Positions 28,813 through 38,685 of a DNA stretch of 64,000 nucleotides are shown here, piece by piece (position 1 is the stretch's first letter; every line of letters begins with the position of its first letter). The notes beneath the pieces are model-generated. The model saw nothing but the letters and a program-made list of their open reading frames with translations. It ran no database searches and was not told the origin of the DNA. A program made the translations under genes and the position numbers. The stretch covers positions 62,001-126,000 of the forward strand of contig NZ_QEWN01000129.1 of NCBI RefSeq assembly GCF_006124995.1, given 5' to 3'. This DNA comes from Vibrio sp. Hep-1b-8. GTDB lineage: Bacteria > Pseudomonadota > Gammaproteobacteria > Enterobacterales > Vibrionaceae.

Positions 28813-29499
28813 TTAGACCCCCTCTAGGTTGAGTAGCAGGCCATCTTGCATGTGTAGCTGGCGATCCATTTTGGCCGCAAGTTCACCATCATGAGTGACG
28901 ACTAGGAAAGCCGTCTCTGATTCTTGATTCAATTCGCGCATCAAATCGTAAATTGCTAACGCCGTCGAATGATCCAAGTTACCAGTCGGCTCATCAGCCA
29001 ACACCAACGCAGGGCGGTTCACCAGGGCACGAGCAATCGCTACGCGTTGGCGCTCGCCTCCTGACAGTTCAGCGGGACGATGCTCTAATCGGTGACTCAA
29101 GCCAACTTTATCAAGCAATGCTTTAGCAGCCAGTTTTGCTTGGCTGACTTTTACGCCACCAATCAATAAAGGCATCGCAACATTTTCAATCGCACTAAAA
29201 TCAGACAACAAATGATGAAACTGATACACAAATCCTAAGTGCTGATTGCGCAGTTTGGCTTGGTGGTTGGAGCTAAGCGTAGCGAGATCATAGTCAAGAA
29301 AGGTAACGTGCCCTTGTGTCGCATCGTCGAGCGCACCAAGAATGTGTAACAGAGTACTCTTACCCGAACCGGACGTACCGATAATTGAAGCTAGCTCTCC
29401 TTTCGCTAATTCAAAGCTGACACCCTTTAATACTTGAGTATCAAACGCTCCCTCATGATAGGTTTTACACACATTGTGGCACTTGAGAAGGTTACTCAT
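28813..29499 (-). CDS. lolD: Lipoprotein-releasing system ATPase LolD
   Basis: ABC ATPase of 228 residues driving LolCE. Walker [10 protein letters not shown] is near 42-50, signature LSGGERQR near 145, and Walker [13 protein letters not shown] near 162. It begins 8 bases inside the lolC end and abuts lolE, consistent with tight translational coupling of the three subunits. Confidence 0.96.
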   Translation of the reverse strand: MSNLLKCHNVCKTYHEGAFDTQVLKGVSFELAKGELASIIGTSGSGKSTLLHILGALDDATQGHVTFLDYDLATLSSNHQAKLRNQHLGFVYQFHHLLSDFSAIENVAMPLLIGGVKVSQAKLAAKALLDKVGLSHRLEHRPAELSGGERQRVAIARALVNRPALVLADEPTGNLDHSTALAIYDLMRELNQESETAFLVVTHDGELAAKMDRQLHMQDGLLLNLEGV

Positions 29500-30700
29500 A
29501 TCTTAAAGCCTCAGCTGGTTTTACAGAAGATGCGCGGTAGGAAGGAAACAAGGTTGCGGCAAGGCTTAGCGCGATGGCCAACACCACAACAACGACAATC
29601 TGAGTCGGATTAATTAATATGGGCAACTCCCCTCCAATAGAGAAAAGAGCCACTCCTGCGCTATCAAGGATCTGGTTGAGATTACTGGCCAGAGCGATAC
29701 CAAACGCCCCACCGATCAAAGCGCCAATCACACCACTACTTGCACCTTGAACCATAAAAATGGCGAGCACCTGACGGTCAGTCATACCCTGAGTTTTGAG
29801 GATTGCCACTTCCGCCTGTTTTTCCATCACCACCATAATCAAGGCAGAAATAATATTGAAGGCCGCGACACCTATGATCAGTCCCAACATCAAGCCCATC
29901 ATGTTTTTTTCCATGCGAACTGCTTGGAATAGCTCACCGCGTTGGTCTCGCCAATCCTGCCACTTCCAACCTTGAGGCATTGGCTGTTCTGCTATATCTG
30001 CGACCACAAAAGGGTCATTAAAAAACAAACGCCAACCGGTCATAGCATCGTCATTTAGACGCATCAACTTACCCGCGTCTTGGATGTGGGTCAGCATCAA
30101 CTGGCCATCAACGTCGGAGCCTGTGTTATAGATGCCTGCGACAGTAAACAATCTCTGACTAGGTATACGTCCAAGAGGCGTAAACTGACTGGCACTTGTC
30201 ACCATTAGGCGCACCTTATCGCCGATCGTCACGTCCAAAGATCTCGCTAATGTGTGTCCAATGAACAGCTGATATTTCCCCGCTTGCAAATTGGCTAGTC
30301 GCCCCGCAATAAGGTGCTGTTCGATCGGATCATGTTCAAAGGGTTTAATGCCTATCAGTAACCCAGCGCTCAATTGACTGACACTTTGTATCACCGCTTC
30401 ACTTTTTACTATCGGTTCTGGGTGCCCTGCATCGGAGAGCTTGGAGACAAATTCTGGCGGCGTCGAGCTGTACTCCGTCGCGCCAGCCGTTTGCGAGACT
30501 ATCGCTTGTGGCAACACGCCTAAAATGCGCCCTTTGAGCTGGGCTTCGAAGCCATTCATTACCGATAAAACGGTAACCAAAGACATCACACCAATAGTGA
30601 TGCCTGCGGTCGACATATAGGAGACAAATCGACTAAACCTGTCACCGGATCGCCCGCGCAGATAGCGTAACCCGATAAAGGTAGAGACTGGATGAAACAT
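29492..30700 (-). CDS. lolC: Lipoprotein-releasing system permease LolC
   Basis: Permease of 402 residues pairing with LolE and recruiting LolA. One N-terminal helix, a periplasmic domain and three C-terminal helices; [20 protein letters not shown] near 25-44 and [13 protein letters not shown] near 50-62. The open frame continues four codons upstream to a TTG, but the ATG at 30700 gives [17 protein letters not shown], aligning with MYQPVALFIGLRYMRGR of E. coli. Neither start has a strong ribosome site. Confidence 0.94.
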   Translation of the reverse strand: MFHPVSTFIGLRYLRGRSGDRFSRFVSYMSTAGITIGVMSLVTVLSVMNGFEAQLKGRILGVLPQAIVSQTAGATEYSSTPPEFVSKLSDAGHPEPIVKSEAVIQSVSQLSAGLLIGIKPFEHDPIEQHLIAGRLANLQAGKYQLFIGHTLARSLDVTIGDKVRLMVTSASQFTPLGRIPSQRLFTVAGIYNTGSDVDGQLMLTHIQDAGKLMRLNDDAMTGWRLFFNDPFVVADIAEQPMPQGWKWQDWRDQRGELFQAVRMEKNMMGLMLGLIIGVAAFNIISALIMVVMEKQAEVAILKTQGMTDRQVLAIFMVQGASSGVIGALIGGAFGIALASNLNQILDSAGVALFSIGGELPILINPTQIVVVVVLAIALSLAATLFPSYRASSVKPAEALRYE

Positions 30701-30881
30701 AGTAGAAACCAAAGTTAGAGTCTAGGGACCTAGTAATTGTCGTTTACTCTACCGATTAATTGAGGTCGGTTGTAGTGTTTAATTGCCAATTAGTCGTTAA
30801 AATATGTAATAAACAAAGGGATACCTTGATTAGTTGTCAGGTATAACGATAATCAATGCTCTAAAGCATAAGGAATCGAGC

Positions 30882-31448
30882 ATGTCTGACCAAGAGTTCT
30901 TTACCGTTAATCACACCATCACCGTTAATATTGAGCCATTGGCAGACAACGAATCGTTGCCAAGCGCAGAAAAATTTGAAGCGGAAATCCCCGCGCCTTT
31001 CATCGTCGCCAGTGAGTTCAGCAATCTCGACTTACTCAATGACAATGCACGTGGTGAACTTAAGAACAGCGAATTCAAACATGTCATTCAACTGCTTGAT
31101 ACTCAAAACTCTAAGCTGAATTTACTCCTTACCTTCATGTTGTCACAGCAAGATGATGCCACGCTGCGTCATCACACCCATTCATTTGGTGCGAGTCAGT
31201 TTACCTATATGTCAGACTCCGTGATTAAGCTTGGCACAACGCTGCGTATAAAAATGTTTCTCGATCATCCTGCTGCGGCAATTTATTGCTATGGCCATGT
31301 TGCCAACATTGAGACCAATAGCGATACCCACTTAATCACTGTTAAGTACGGTCGACTCAGAGACATTGACCAAGACCTACTGATTAAAGCCGCGCTATAC
31401 CAACAGCAGAAACTACTTCGCCAGCGTTCACTAAACCGCGACAAATAA
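30882..31448 (+). CDS. plzB: PilZ-like protein (PlzB-type)
   Basis: Cytoplasmic protein of 188 residues. In V. cholerae, as I recall it, a PilZ protein (PlzB) sits in this same place between lolC and mfd, and the C-terminal half here has a PilZ-like beta pattern (FTYMSDSVIKLGTTLRIKMFL near 106-126). The canonical c-di-GMP motif RxxxR ahead of the barrel is not visible, so ligand binding is doubtful. The open frame starts 16 codons earlier, but AAGGA before the ATG at 30882 supports the shorter form. mfd follows after 11 bases, suggesting a shared transcript. Confidence 0.68.
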   Translation: MSDQEFFTVNHTITVNIEPLADNESLPSAEKFEAEIPAPFIVASEFSNLDLLNDNARGELKNSEFKHVIQLLDTQNSKLNLLLTFMLSQQDDATLRHHTHSFGASQFTYMSDSVIKLGTTLRIKMFLDHPAAAIYCYGHVANIETNSDTHLITVKYGRLRDIDQDLLIKAALYQQQKLLRQRSLNRDK

Positions 31449-31459
31449 CGACTTTCATT

Positions 31460-34400
31460 ATGTCTAACTCATCTTTACTTAATCTCGCATGCCCAGATGG
31501 TGCAGGAGACAAAAAACAGTTCGGAAATCTGCGTGGTGCCAGTTTAGCGCTCGCCATTGCAGAGCTAGCTGAACGTCATGGTGCCCACACACTGCTGGCG
31601 GTACCGGATCCTCAAACGGCTCTCAAACTACAACAAGAGATTGAACAATTCTCTCGTCATGAAGTTGCCCTCTTCCCTGACTGGGAAACGCTGCCTTACG
31701 ACAGTTTTTCGCCTCATCAGGAAATCATCTCTGACCGAATTTCCCGTTTGTATCAATTACCGACACAGACATCCGGTATCACCATTGTGCCTGTCAGCAC
31801 GCTGCTGCAACGTCAGTCTCCACGAGAGTTTCTCTTGCAGCATACCTTAATGGTTAAAGTAGGCGATTTGTTCTCCTTAGAGAAGCTGAGACTTCAGTTG
31901 GAAAAATCCGGTTACCGTAATGTCGACCAAGTCTTTGGTCCTGGTGAATACGCAAGCCGAGGGTCGATTCTCGATCTATTCCCTATGGGCTCAAGTGACC
32001 CATATCGTATCGATTTCTTTGATAATGAAATCGATACGATTCGAACGTTCGATCCTGAAAATCAACGTTCGATTGAAGATACTAAGGAAATCCGCCTGTT
32101 ACCTGCTCACGAATTTCCGACCTCTGAATCTGCAATTGAAGACTTTCGTATTCGCTGGCGTCAACGCTTCGAAGCGCGCCGCGAACCCGAGTCCGTCTAC
32201 ATGCAGGTTTCGAAAGGCACATGGCCTGCGGGCATCGAATATTGGCAGCCACTGTTCTTCGAACACAGCGAAACTCTGTTTGATTACATACCTGAAGATA
32301 GCTTACTAGTCACCGTCGGTGACTTAGAATCGGCTATTGATACCTTTTTGACCGATGTTGACTATCGTTACGATCAGCGCAAAATCGATCCACTGCGCCC
32401 ACTGTTACCACCGCAAGAGCTTTGGCTGCAAAAGGATGAGCTCTTTAGTCAATTCAAACAGTTACCACAAGCCAAACTGTTTGTTGATCCTGTCAGTGAA
32501 AAACAAGGACGATTCAATCCTAACATCGCACCCTTACCTGAATTAGCGGTTCAGCATCACAACAAAGAACCCATGGCTGCCCTTCGCCAGTTTAGCGAGT
32601 CCTTCAAAGGAAAAGTCGTCTTCTCTGTCGAATCCGAAGGTCGCCGTGAAGCCCTACTTGAGCTATTACAACGGATAAAATTACGCCCAGAACCAGCTGA
32701 GAATTTTGAGCTGGCACTGAGTAGCCAAGCCAAATTCAGTTTTATCCTCGGTTCCTCAGAACACGGGTTTGTCTATGGTGATGATCAACTCGCCTTAATC
32801 TGTGAAAGCGATTTGCTCGGTGACCGTGTCATTCAACGTCGCCGCAAAGATCGCAAAGTCACCAATAGCGATGCGGTCATTCGCAACCTTGCGGAACTAC
32901 AAACAGGTCAACCTGTCGTGCATATCGACCACGGTATTGGGCGCTATATAGGCTTGCAAACCCTCGAGGCAGGAGGGATGACGACCGAGTACGTTACCCT
33001 TGAATATCAAAATGAAGCTAAGCTATATGTGCCAGTGGCATCACTCAACCTAATTAGCCGCTATTCAGGCGGTGCAGAAGAGAGTGCCCCACTACACAAG
33101 CTGGGTGGTGAAGCGTGGGCTAAAGCGCGTCGTAAAGCCGCAGAGAAAGTACGTGATGTCGCTGCGGAGTTGCTTGACGTCTATGCAAAACGTGAGCTCA
33201 AGCCGGGCTATAAGTTTGCCTTAGACCGTGGTCAATACGCCACTTTCAAAGCTGGCTTTCCGTTTGAAGAAACGGATGATCAATCGATGGCAATTAATGC
33301 GGTACTTTCGGATATGTGCCAGGCAAAAGCCATGGATCGCCTAGTGTGTGGCGACGTAGGTTTCGGCAAAACTGAAGTTGCCATGCGCGCCGCCTTTGTC
33401 GCTACGGACAACGGAAAGCAAGTGGCAGTCTTGGTTCCAACCACTCTACTCGCTCAGCAACACTTTGAAAACTTCCGTGACCGCTTCGCAAATCTGCCAA
33501 TACGTGTTGAAGTACTGTCTCGCTTTAAAACCGCAAAAGAGCAGAAACTCGTATTGCAGGATATCGAGGACGGTAAAGTCGACCTAGTGGTCGGTACCCA
33601 TAAACTGCTCTCCAACGATATTAAGTTTAAGGATCTTGGTCTGCTAATCGTTGATGAAGAGCACCGATTTGGTGTTCGTCAGAAAGAGAAAATGAAGGCG
33701 ATGCGCGCTGACGTTGATATCTTAACTCTGACCGCCACACCGATTCCACGTACCCTCAACATGGCGATGAGTGGTATGCGTGATCTGTCCATTATCGCGA
33801 CGCCACCTGCAAGGCGCCTCGCAATCAAAACCTTCGTCCGCCAAAGTGATGATGCGGTGGTGAGAGAGGCGGTACTGCGTGAGATTATGCGCGGCGGTCA
33901 AGTGTACTTCCTTCACAATCAGGTCGAGACCATTGAAAAGGTGGCTGCTGACTTAGAAAAACTGGTTCCAGAGGCCCGTGTCACCGTCGCACATGGACAA
34001 ATGCGAGAACGCGAACTCGAGCGAATCATGAACGATTTCTACCACCAGCGTTTCAACTTGTTGGTGTGTACCACGATTATTGAAACGGGTATTGACGTTC
34101 CAACCGCCAATACCATCATCATGGATCGTGCCGATAACCTTGGTTTGGCTCAACTTCATCAGTTACGTGGACGCGTTGGTCGCTCTCATCATCAGGCGTA
34201 TGCTTATCTCCTCACGCCACATCCCAAAGCGATGACAAAAGATGCGGTCAAACGTTTGGAGGCGATCGCTTCGCTCGAGGATTTGGGCGCTGGCTTTACC
34301 CTCGCCACCCATGACTTAGAAATCCGCGGTGCGGGTGAACTACTTGGAGATGAACAAAGTGGTCAGATTCAGTCTGTCGGTTTTACCTTGTACATGGAGA

Positions 34401-34921
34401 TGCTGGAACAAGCAGTAGAAGCACTCAAGGAAGGCAAAGAACCGTCACTTGATGAATTGCTGCGTGAACAAACTGAAGTCGAGATGCGTCTACCAGCACT
34501 GTTGCCTGACGACTATATACCAGACGTCAATACTCGCCTCTCTATGTACAAACAGATAGCGAGTGTCAGTACTGACGATGAGTTAGGCGAACTGAAGATT
34601 GAACTGATTGACCGTTTTGGTCTGTTGCCTGAAGCAACTCAAAATCTACTCTCAGTCGCACAACTTAAACTGAAAGCAGCATCACTAAAAGTGAAGAAGA
34701 TTGAGGCTCACGATAAAGGGGGCTTTATTGAATTCTATCCGGATGCTGACATTAACCCTATGTATTTGGTTAAACTATTGCAATCTCAGCCACAAAAATT
34801 CGCAATGGATGGACCAACTAAGTTCAAGTTTACGATACCATTAGTGGATAGACGCAAACGCATTCAATTTGTTAATGACATGCTGGGCGAGTTCCAGCAG
34901 AATCTATTACCTAAGGCTTGA
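31460..34921 (+). CDS. mfd: Transcription-repair coupling factor Mfd
   Basis: ATP-dependent translocase of 1153 residues that removes stalled RNA polymerase and recruits UvrA. An N-terminal UvrB-like region is followed by a CarD-like RNA polymerase interaction domain near 480-560, then RecG-like helicase lobes with Walker A GDVGFGKT near 632 and DEEHRFG near 733, and the C-terminal TRCF domain. Size matches E. coli Mfd. It follows the PilZ gene closely and ends just before csiV. Confidence 0.98.
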   Translation: MSNSSLLNLACPDGAGDKKQFGNLRGASLALAIAELAERHGAHTLLAVPDPQTALKLQQEIEQFSRHEVALFPDWETLPYDSFSPHQEIISDRISRLYQLPTQTSGITIVPVSTLLQRQSPREFLLQHTLMVKVGDLFSLEKLRLQLEKSGYRNVDQVFGPGEYASRGSILDLFPMGSSDPYRIDFFDNEIDTIRTFDPENQRSIEDTKEIRLLPAHEFPTSESAIEDFRIRWRQRFEARREPESVYMQVSKGTWPAGIEYWQPLFFEHSETLFDYIPEDSLLVTVGDLESAIDTFLTDVDYRYDQRKIDPLRPLLPPQELWLQKDELFSQFKQLPQAKLFVDPVSEKQGRFNPNIAPLPELAVQHHNKEPMAALRQFSESFKGKVVFSVESEGRREALLELLQRIKLRPEPAENFELALSSQAKFSFILGSSEHGFVYGDDQLALICESDLLGDRVIQRRRKDRKVTNSDAVIRNLAELQTGQPVVHIDHGIGRYIGLQTLEAGGMTTEYVTLEYQNEAKLYVPVASLNLISRYSGGAEESAPLHKLGGEAWAKARRKAAEKVRDVAAELLDVYAKRELKPGYKFALDRGQYATFKAGFPFEETDDQSMAINAVLSDMCQAKAMDRLVCGDVGFGKTEVAMRAAFVATDNGKQVAVLVPTTLLAQQHFENFRDRFANLPIRVEVLSRFKTAKEQKLVLQDIEDGKVDLVVGTHKLLSNDIKFKDLGLLIVDEEHRFGVRQKEKMKAMRADVDILTLTATPIPRTLNMAMSGMRDLSIIATPPARRLAIKTFVRQSDDAVVREAVLREIMRGGQVYFLHNQVETIEKVAADLEKLVPEARVTVAHGQMRERELERIMNDFYHQRFNLLVCTTIIETGIDVPTANTIIMDRADNLGLAQLHQLRGRVGRSHHQAYAYLLTPHPKAMTKDAVKRLEAIASLEDLGAGFTLATHDLEIRGAGELLGDEQSGQIQSVGFTLYMEMLEQAVEALKEGKEPSLDELLREQTEVEMRLPALLPDDYIPDVNTRLSMYKQIASVSTDDELGELKIELIDRFGLLPEATQNLLSVAQLKLKAASLKVKKIEAHDKGGFIEFYPDADINPMYLVKLLQSQPQKFAMDGPTKFKFTIPLVDRRKRIQFVNDMLGEFQQNLLPKA

Positions 34922-34940
34922 GTGTTTACAAAATTAAATT

Positions 34941-34959
34941 AAGGTGCCATGCACCTTTT
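34941..34959 (+). terminator. Weak hairpin between mfd and csiV
   Basis: AAGGTGC/GCACCTT (34941-34947 with 34951-34957), loop CAT, followed only by TTC. It may attenuate read-through into csiV rather than fully terminate. Confidence 0.45.
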
Positions 34960-34971
34960 CATGGAGTTGCA

Positions 34972-35739
34972 ATGAAGAAACTGATCCCGCTGTTGCTAAT
35001 GCTTGTAGCAATGCCGTCAATGGCGCAGCGTCAATTCGATATCGAAGTGATCATTTTTAAACGTGCCGTTGATGCGGAGCAAACCGCTGAATCATGGCCG
35101 GCTAACCTGCCAAAAATCGATTTAGAACGAGCTGGAACATTTGCGGATGCGAGCTATCGTGCAAAAAAAGGGGTGCAAATGCTCCCTTATTCAGAGTATG
35201 CGCTAACCGATGAAGTGCAAAAGCTTAAGCAGCACGCTGGTTTTGAAGTGTTGATGCATAAAGCATGGCGTCAAGGTGATCAGGGAAGACTGTCTGCCCC
35301 GACCTTCCACATTCAAGCTGGCTATGACTTTTCAGGCAAGTTTAATACTGACGGCTCAATGATCGGCACGACTGGCCAACAGGTGTTAGAGGGCGTCACA
35401 GAGCAATCTATTCCTAAAGCCATCTATCAACTAGACGGAAAACTCCAGATTTACGTAGAACATTATCTGTATGCTGACGTTGAACTCGACCTTAAAGCGC
35501 CAAGCGTACGTGAAGTCACGTTAGAAGAGCATCAACCAGAATCACTGAGTGATCAGAGCAGCGACGAAAATCAGGTTGTTCAGATCGGACTGATGGAGGA
35601 TGTCACTCCCATCGTTCACAAAGAAGAGTACCTCAAGAGCTACCGACTCGATCAGAAGCGCCGTATGCGCAGCAGTGAAACACACTTCCTCGATCACCCA
35701 CTTATGGGCATGATCATTCAGGTTCGCCGTGTTAACTAA
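34972..35739 (+). CDS. csiV: CsiV family periplasmic protein
   Basis: Secreted protein of 255 residues with signal peptide MKKLIPLLLMLVAMPSMA. The mature part begins QRQFDIEVIIFKR, the family's recognisable start. In V. cholerae CsiV is a peptidoglycan-binding partner needed for PBP1A-dependent wall synthesis; that function is taken from the family. The open frame starts 18 codons earlier, overlapping mfd, but the ATG at 34972 has GGAG upstream and exposes the signal peptide. A terminator follows. Confidence 0.85.
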   Translation: MKKLIPLLLMLVAMPSMAQRQFDIEVIIFKRAVDAEQTAESWPANLPKIDLERAGTFADASYRAKKGVQMLPYSEYALTDEVQKLKQHAGFEVLMHKAWRQGDQGRLSAPTFHIQAGYDFSGKFNTDGSMIGTTGQQVLEGVTEQSIPKAIYQLDGKLQIYVEHYLYADVELDLKAPSVREVTLEEHQPESLSDQSSDENQVVQIGLMEDVTPIVHKEEYLKSYRLDQKRRMRSSETHFLDHPLMGMIIQVRRVN

Positions 35740-35749
35740 TCTTGCTTTT

Positions 35750-35775
35750 AGCCCTCTACTGAGGGCTATTCTTTT
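35750..35775 (+). terminator. Terminator of csiV overlapping the next ribosome site
   Basis: 8-bp stem TAGCCCTC/GAGGGCTA (35750-35757 with 35762-35769), then TTCTTTT. The 3' arm contains GAGGG, 9 bases before the next ATG, so the hairpin would hide that gene's ribosome site. Confidence 0.75.
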
Positions 35776-36312
35776 ATGAGCCCAGATTACCAAATCATTA
35801 CACCCAGACTAATCTTGCGCCTTATCGAAAGTTCAGACAGCGATAAGTTGCAGTCTTGTATCTCGCGTTCCCCCACCCTTCATCGATGGGTTGATTGGTG
35901 CCATGCAGATTTCACCAATGATGATGCAGAGCGTTTTATCCTCGCAACCAGACTGAATTGGGTAAAATCCGAAGCCTACGGGTTTGGTGTTTTCTGCCGA
36001 AAAAGCGATGCGCTCATTGGAATGGTGGCGATCAACGAACTCTATCACACCTTTAAAATGGCGAGCATTGGCTACTGGATTGCTGACGATTATCAAGGGC
36101 AAGGGCTCGGTACTGCTGCAGTCAACGCCCTCATTGAGTTTTGCTTTTCACAGCTAAAAGTCACGCGTATAGAAGTGGTTTGTGCCCCTGAGAACCTAGC
36201 CAGTCAAAAGCTGATCGAGAAATGTGGTGGGCTATTTGAAACTCGTGCGAGAAATCGGTTTATATTTGATGGTCTTGCTCAAGATGGCTTGGTTTACTCG
36301 ATCATTCCGTAA
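35776..36312 (+). CDS. GNAT family N-acetyltransferase (RimJ/RimL-like)
   Basis: Cytoplasmic acetyltransferase of 178 residues. The N-terminus ITPRLILRLI is typical of RimJ/RimL-type enzymes; the acetyl-CoA loop is DDYQGQGLGTAAV near 107-119, followed by ENLASQKLIEKCGG near 142-155. The acceptor is unknown; in this subgroup it can be a ribosomal protein or a small molecule. Its ribosome site lies within the csiV terminator. Confidence 0.85.
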   Translation: MSPDYQIITPRLILRLIESSDSDKLQSCISRSPTLHRWVDWCHADFTNDDAERFILATRLNWVKSEAYGFGVFCRKSDALIGMVAINELYHTFKMASIGYWIADDYQGQGLGTAAVNALIEFCFSQLKVTRIEVVCAPENLASQKLIEKCGGLFETRARNRFIFDGLAQDGLVYSIIP

Positions 36313-36326
36313 CCAATTCCACACAT

Positions 36327-36352
36327 AAAAAGAGCGCTAAGCGCTCTTTTTT
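36327..36352. terminator. Terminator between the GNAT gene and ndh
   Basis: AAAAAGAGCGCT and AGCGCTCTTTTT (36327-36338 with 36340-36351) form a symmetrical hairpin with T runs on both strands. Confidence 0.88.
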
Positions 36353-36366
36353 ACACATGAAGCTTA

Positions 36367-37656
36367 TTAGTGAAGCTTTAAATTTGGTCGTAGAACTCGG
36401 TTAATACGACCCATCAAGATGATCAGTGCCGTCTTAAATAGACCGTGCAACGCCATCTGGTGGAGGCGATATAGTGAAATGTAAACCACACGAGCAATGC
36501 GACCTTCAACCATCATTGAGCCTTTGGTCAAGTTCCCCATCAAACTACCTACCGTAGAGAAACGGCTCAGTGACACCAATGAACCCTTGTCTTTGTAAAC
36601 ATAAGGTTTTAGCTCACGACCGTTCAGCTTCGCGACGATATTGTAGAAAGCTCGGGTTGCCATCTGGTGTGCAGCCTGAGCGCGTGGTGGCACAAATGAA
36701 CCATCGGCTTGGGTACACTGAGCCAAATCACCAATAACGAAAATGTCATCATCACGAGTGGTTTGTAGTGTATCTTTAACCACTAACTGGTTGATGCGGT
36801 TAGTCTCAAGACCTGCAATATCTTTGATGAAATCTGGTGCTTTAATACCCGCAGCCCACACCATGATCTGAGCTGGGATCTTATCTCCATCTTTTGTCGT
36901 AAGACCATCTTCATCAGCTTGGGTTACCATGGTCGCGGTGCGAACATTCACCCCCAATTTAGTCAGCTCTTGATGTGCTGCTGAAGAGATACGTGGAGGC
37001 AAAGCAGGAAGAATACGTTCGCCCGCTTCGACAAGATTGACATTCAGCTTGCTTGAATCTAGATCGCCAAAACCATACGTTCTCAGCTCTTTGACAGCAT
37101 TGTGTAATTCAGCAGAAAGCTCTACCCCCGTTGCACCCGCACCGACGATGGCAATATCAACCGTACCGTTACCGTTCTTAGCATGGAGTTTAAGGAACTC
37201 ATTGTTCATTTCTGTACGGAAACGATGAGCCTGTTCAGGGCTATCAAGGAAGATACAGTGTTCACGCACACCAGGAGTGTTAAAGTCGTTTGAAGTGGAG
37301 CCAATCGCCATCACTAGAATGTCATATTCTAGCTCGCGGCTCGGGATCAAAAGTTCACCGTGCTCGTCTTTCAGTTCGCAAAGCTTAATGACCTTACGCT
37401 CACGGTCGATATCTTGCAGACCGCCCATTTGAAAGTCAAAGTGGTGGTTTTTTGCGTGTGCGCGATAGCTTAACGCGTCAACGCCTTCATCCAATGAGCC
37501 TGTCGCAACTTCATGCAAAAGTGGTTTCCATAAATGGCTTGCCTTGCGGTCAACCAAGGTGACTTTTGCTCGTCCTTTGCGGCCTAATGTGCGACCAAGT
37601 TTAGTCACAAGCTCAAGACCACCTGCACCGCCGCCTACTACGATAATTCGTGTCAC
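36367..37656 (-). CDS. ndh: Type II NADH dehydrogenase (NDH-2)
   Basis: Non-proton-pumping NADH:quinone oxidoreductase of 429 residues, peripherally bound to the inner membrane. The first dinucleotide fold is [12 protein letters not shown] near the N-terminus (FAD), the second [15 protein letters not shown] near 170 (NADH). The open frame begins with a TTG that is part of the ribosome site itself; AGGAGA upstream of the GTG at 37656 makes that the start. A perfect FNR site and a structured leader lie upstream, matching the known FNR repression of ndh in E. coli. Confidence 0.95.
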   Translation of the reverse strand: MTRIIVVGGGAGGLELVTKLGRTLGRKGRAKVTLVDRKASHLWKPLLHEVATGSLDEGVDALSYRAHAKNHHFDFQMGGLQDIDRERKVIKLCELKDEHGELLIPSRELEYDILVMAIGSTSNDFNTPGVREHCIFLDSPEQAHRFRTEMNNEFLKLHAKNGNGTVDIAIVGAGATGVELSAELHNAVKELRTYGFGDLDSSKLNVNLVEAGERILPALPPRISSAAHQELTKLGVNVRTATMVTQADEDGLTTKDGDKIPAQIMVWAAGIKAPDFIKDIAGLETNRINQLVVKDTLQTTRDDDIFVIGDLAQCTQADGSFVPPRAQAAHQMATRAFYNIVAKLNGRELKPYVYKDKGSLVSLSRFSTVGSLMGNLTKGSMMVEGRIARVVYISLYRLHQMALHGLFKTALIILMGRINRVLRPNLKLH

Positions 37657-37688
37657 AGCATCTCTCCTCAAAATTATAATAAAACTTA

Positions 37689-37712
37689 ATCGAGTCGGTA
37701 TTCCGCCTCGAT
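37689..37712 (-). promoter_or_regulatory. Leader hairpin of ndh
   Basis: ATCGAG (37689-37694) pairs with CTCGAT (37707-37712); after one mismatch CGG pairs with CCG around a TATT loop. It lies about 15 bases upstream of the AGGAGA of ndh. Further small inverted repeats follow upstream, such as GGGTT/AACCC near 37740. Confidence 0.5.
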
Positions 37713-37879
37713 GGAATTCTGTATTTTTGGGACACCTAGGGTTTTAACCCATCAGAGGTTCCGACCTAGAGGGACATAAAATGTGACATGCTAATGGATA
37801 AAGAGTCATTAAACTCCGAGCCAATTGTTAAAACAATCACTCGTTGATGGGCAGATTTTCCATCCGCTCTCAATTTTTT

Positions 37880-37893
37880 TTGATATTTATCAA
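37880..37893 (-). promoter_or_regulatory. FNR site upstream of ndh
   Basis: TTGAT-ATTT-ATCAA is a perfect match to the FNR consensus on both half-sites. It lies about 225 bases before the ndh start in a 389-base gene-free region shared only with the ycfP terminator. FNR represses ndh anaerobically in E. coli, so the context fits. Confidence 0.72.
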
Positions 37894-37993
37894 AAAATTT
37901 GTAATTAGCTCATTATATCTAGCTTAATAGGACACGCAACCAAAGATTGCACTTATCTCAGCGATATTTATATTCTCAGCATAGATTTAGAAC

Positions 37994-38028
37994 AAAAAAA
38001 AGCGGCACTAGTGATTTCATGCCGCTTT
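37994..38028 (-). terminator. Terminator of ycfP
   Basis: AAAGCGGCA/TGCCGCTTT (37999-38007 with 38020-38028, 12-base loop), with an eight-A run on the plus strand that gives the U tract on the transcribed strand. Confidence 0.82.
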
Positions 38029-38045
38029 AAACAAAATAGTGGTGT

Positions 38046-38585
38046 TTAACTCTTTTTGAATGCCTCTATCGTTTTGAGGTGCTGAGAGATCTTCTTAAAC
38101 TTATGAGACTGCGTTTCATCCCAGATGATGTCGTAGTAATCTTCTAACTCAGCTGCGGTTTTACGATTGTCGTGTACTTCATCCTCTTTCGATAAAATCA
38201 CTAGGCAGCGGCCTTTGTTCTTGGTTCTGAACTCAGAGACGCACTTAGTCGCAATATCTTCGTACTCTTCAGGACGGTCAATTCGCCCCTGCATGGTTAG
38301 CTCAGGATGAAGATTCGGATTAAACATGACTTGCTTAATACCACACAAGAAGCCAATTCGTTCTGACCAGTAAGCACCAAGACCCACACCACATATCACC
38401 GGCTGAGTATCACCTGCTTGCTCGATAACTTTGTGTACTTCTTTGAGTAAGTGCTGCATATCGTGCTTTGGATGGAGAGTACTGTAGTTGATAAAACGCA
38501 CGTCATCGTCGATGAACTGCAGTTGCAGTACTTTTTCGTGGTTGCCTGGGCTGGTCGAATCAAAACCATGTAAATAAATAATCAT
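38046..38585 (-). CDS. ycfP: YcfP family alpha/beta-fold esterase-like protein
   Basis: Protein of 179 residues (UPF0227). It begins [19 protein letters not shown], a hydrolase-like HG oxyanion block, and has [18 protein letters not shown] near 65-82, where the usual nucleophilic serine of GxSxG is replaced (GVGLG). Enzymatic activity is therefore uncertain. It is grouped with thiK, lpoB and ycfL as in enterobacteria, and ends the operon. Confidence 0.9.
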   Translation of the reverse strand: MIIYLHGFDSTSPGNHEKVLQLQFIDDDVRFINYSTLHPKHDMQHLLKEVHKVIEQAGDTQPVICGVGLGAYWSERIGFLCGIKQVMFNPNLHPELTMQGRIDRPEEYEDIATKCVSEFRTKNKGRCLVILSKEDEVHDNRKTAAELEDYYDIIWDETQSHKFKKISQHLKTIEAFKKS

Positions 38586-38685
38586 TGTATATCCCCCGAT
38601 CCTTGTGGTTTAAATCTACCATGAAAACTAAGGTTTAAAAGTCGTCATTATGAGATTCGCTGACCGAATACACTAAACAGTGATC

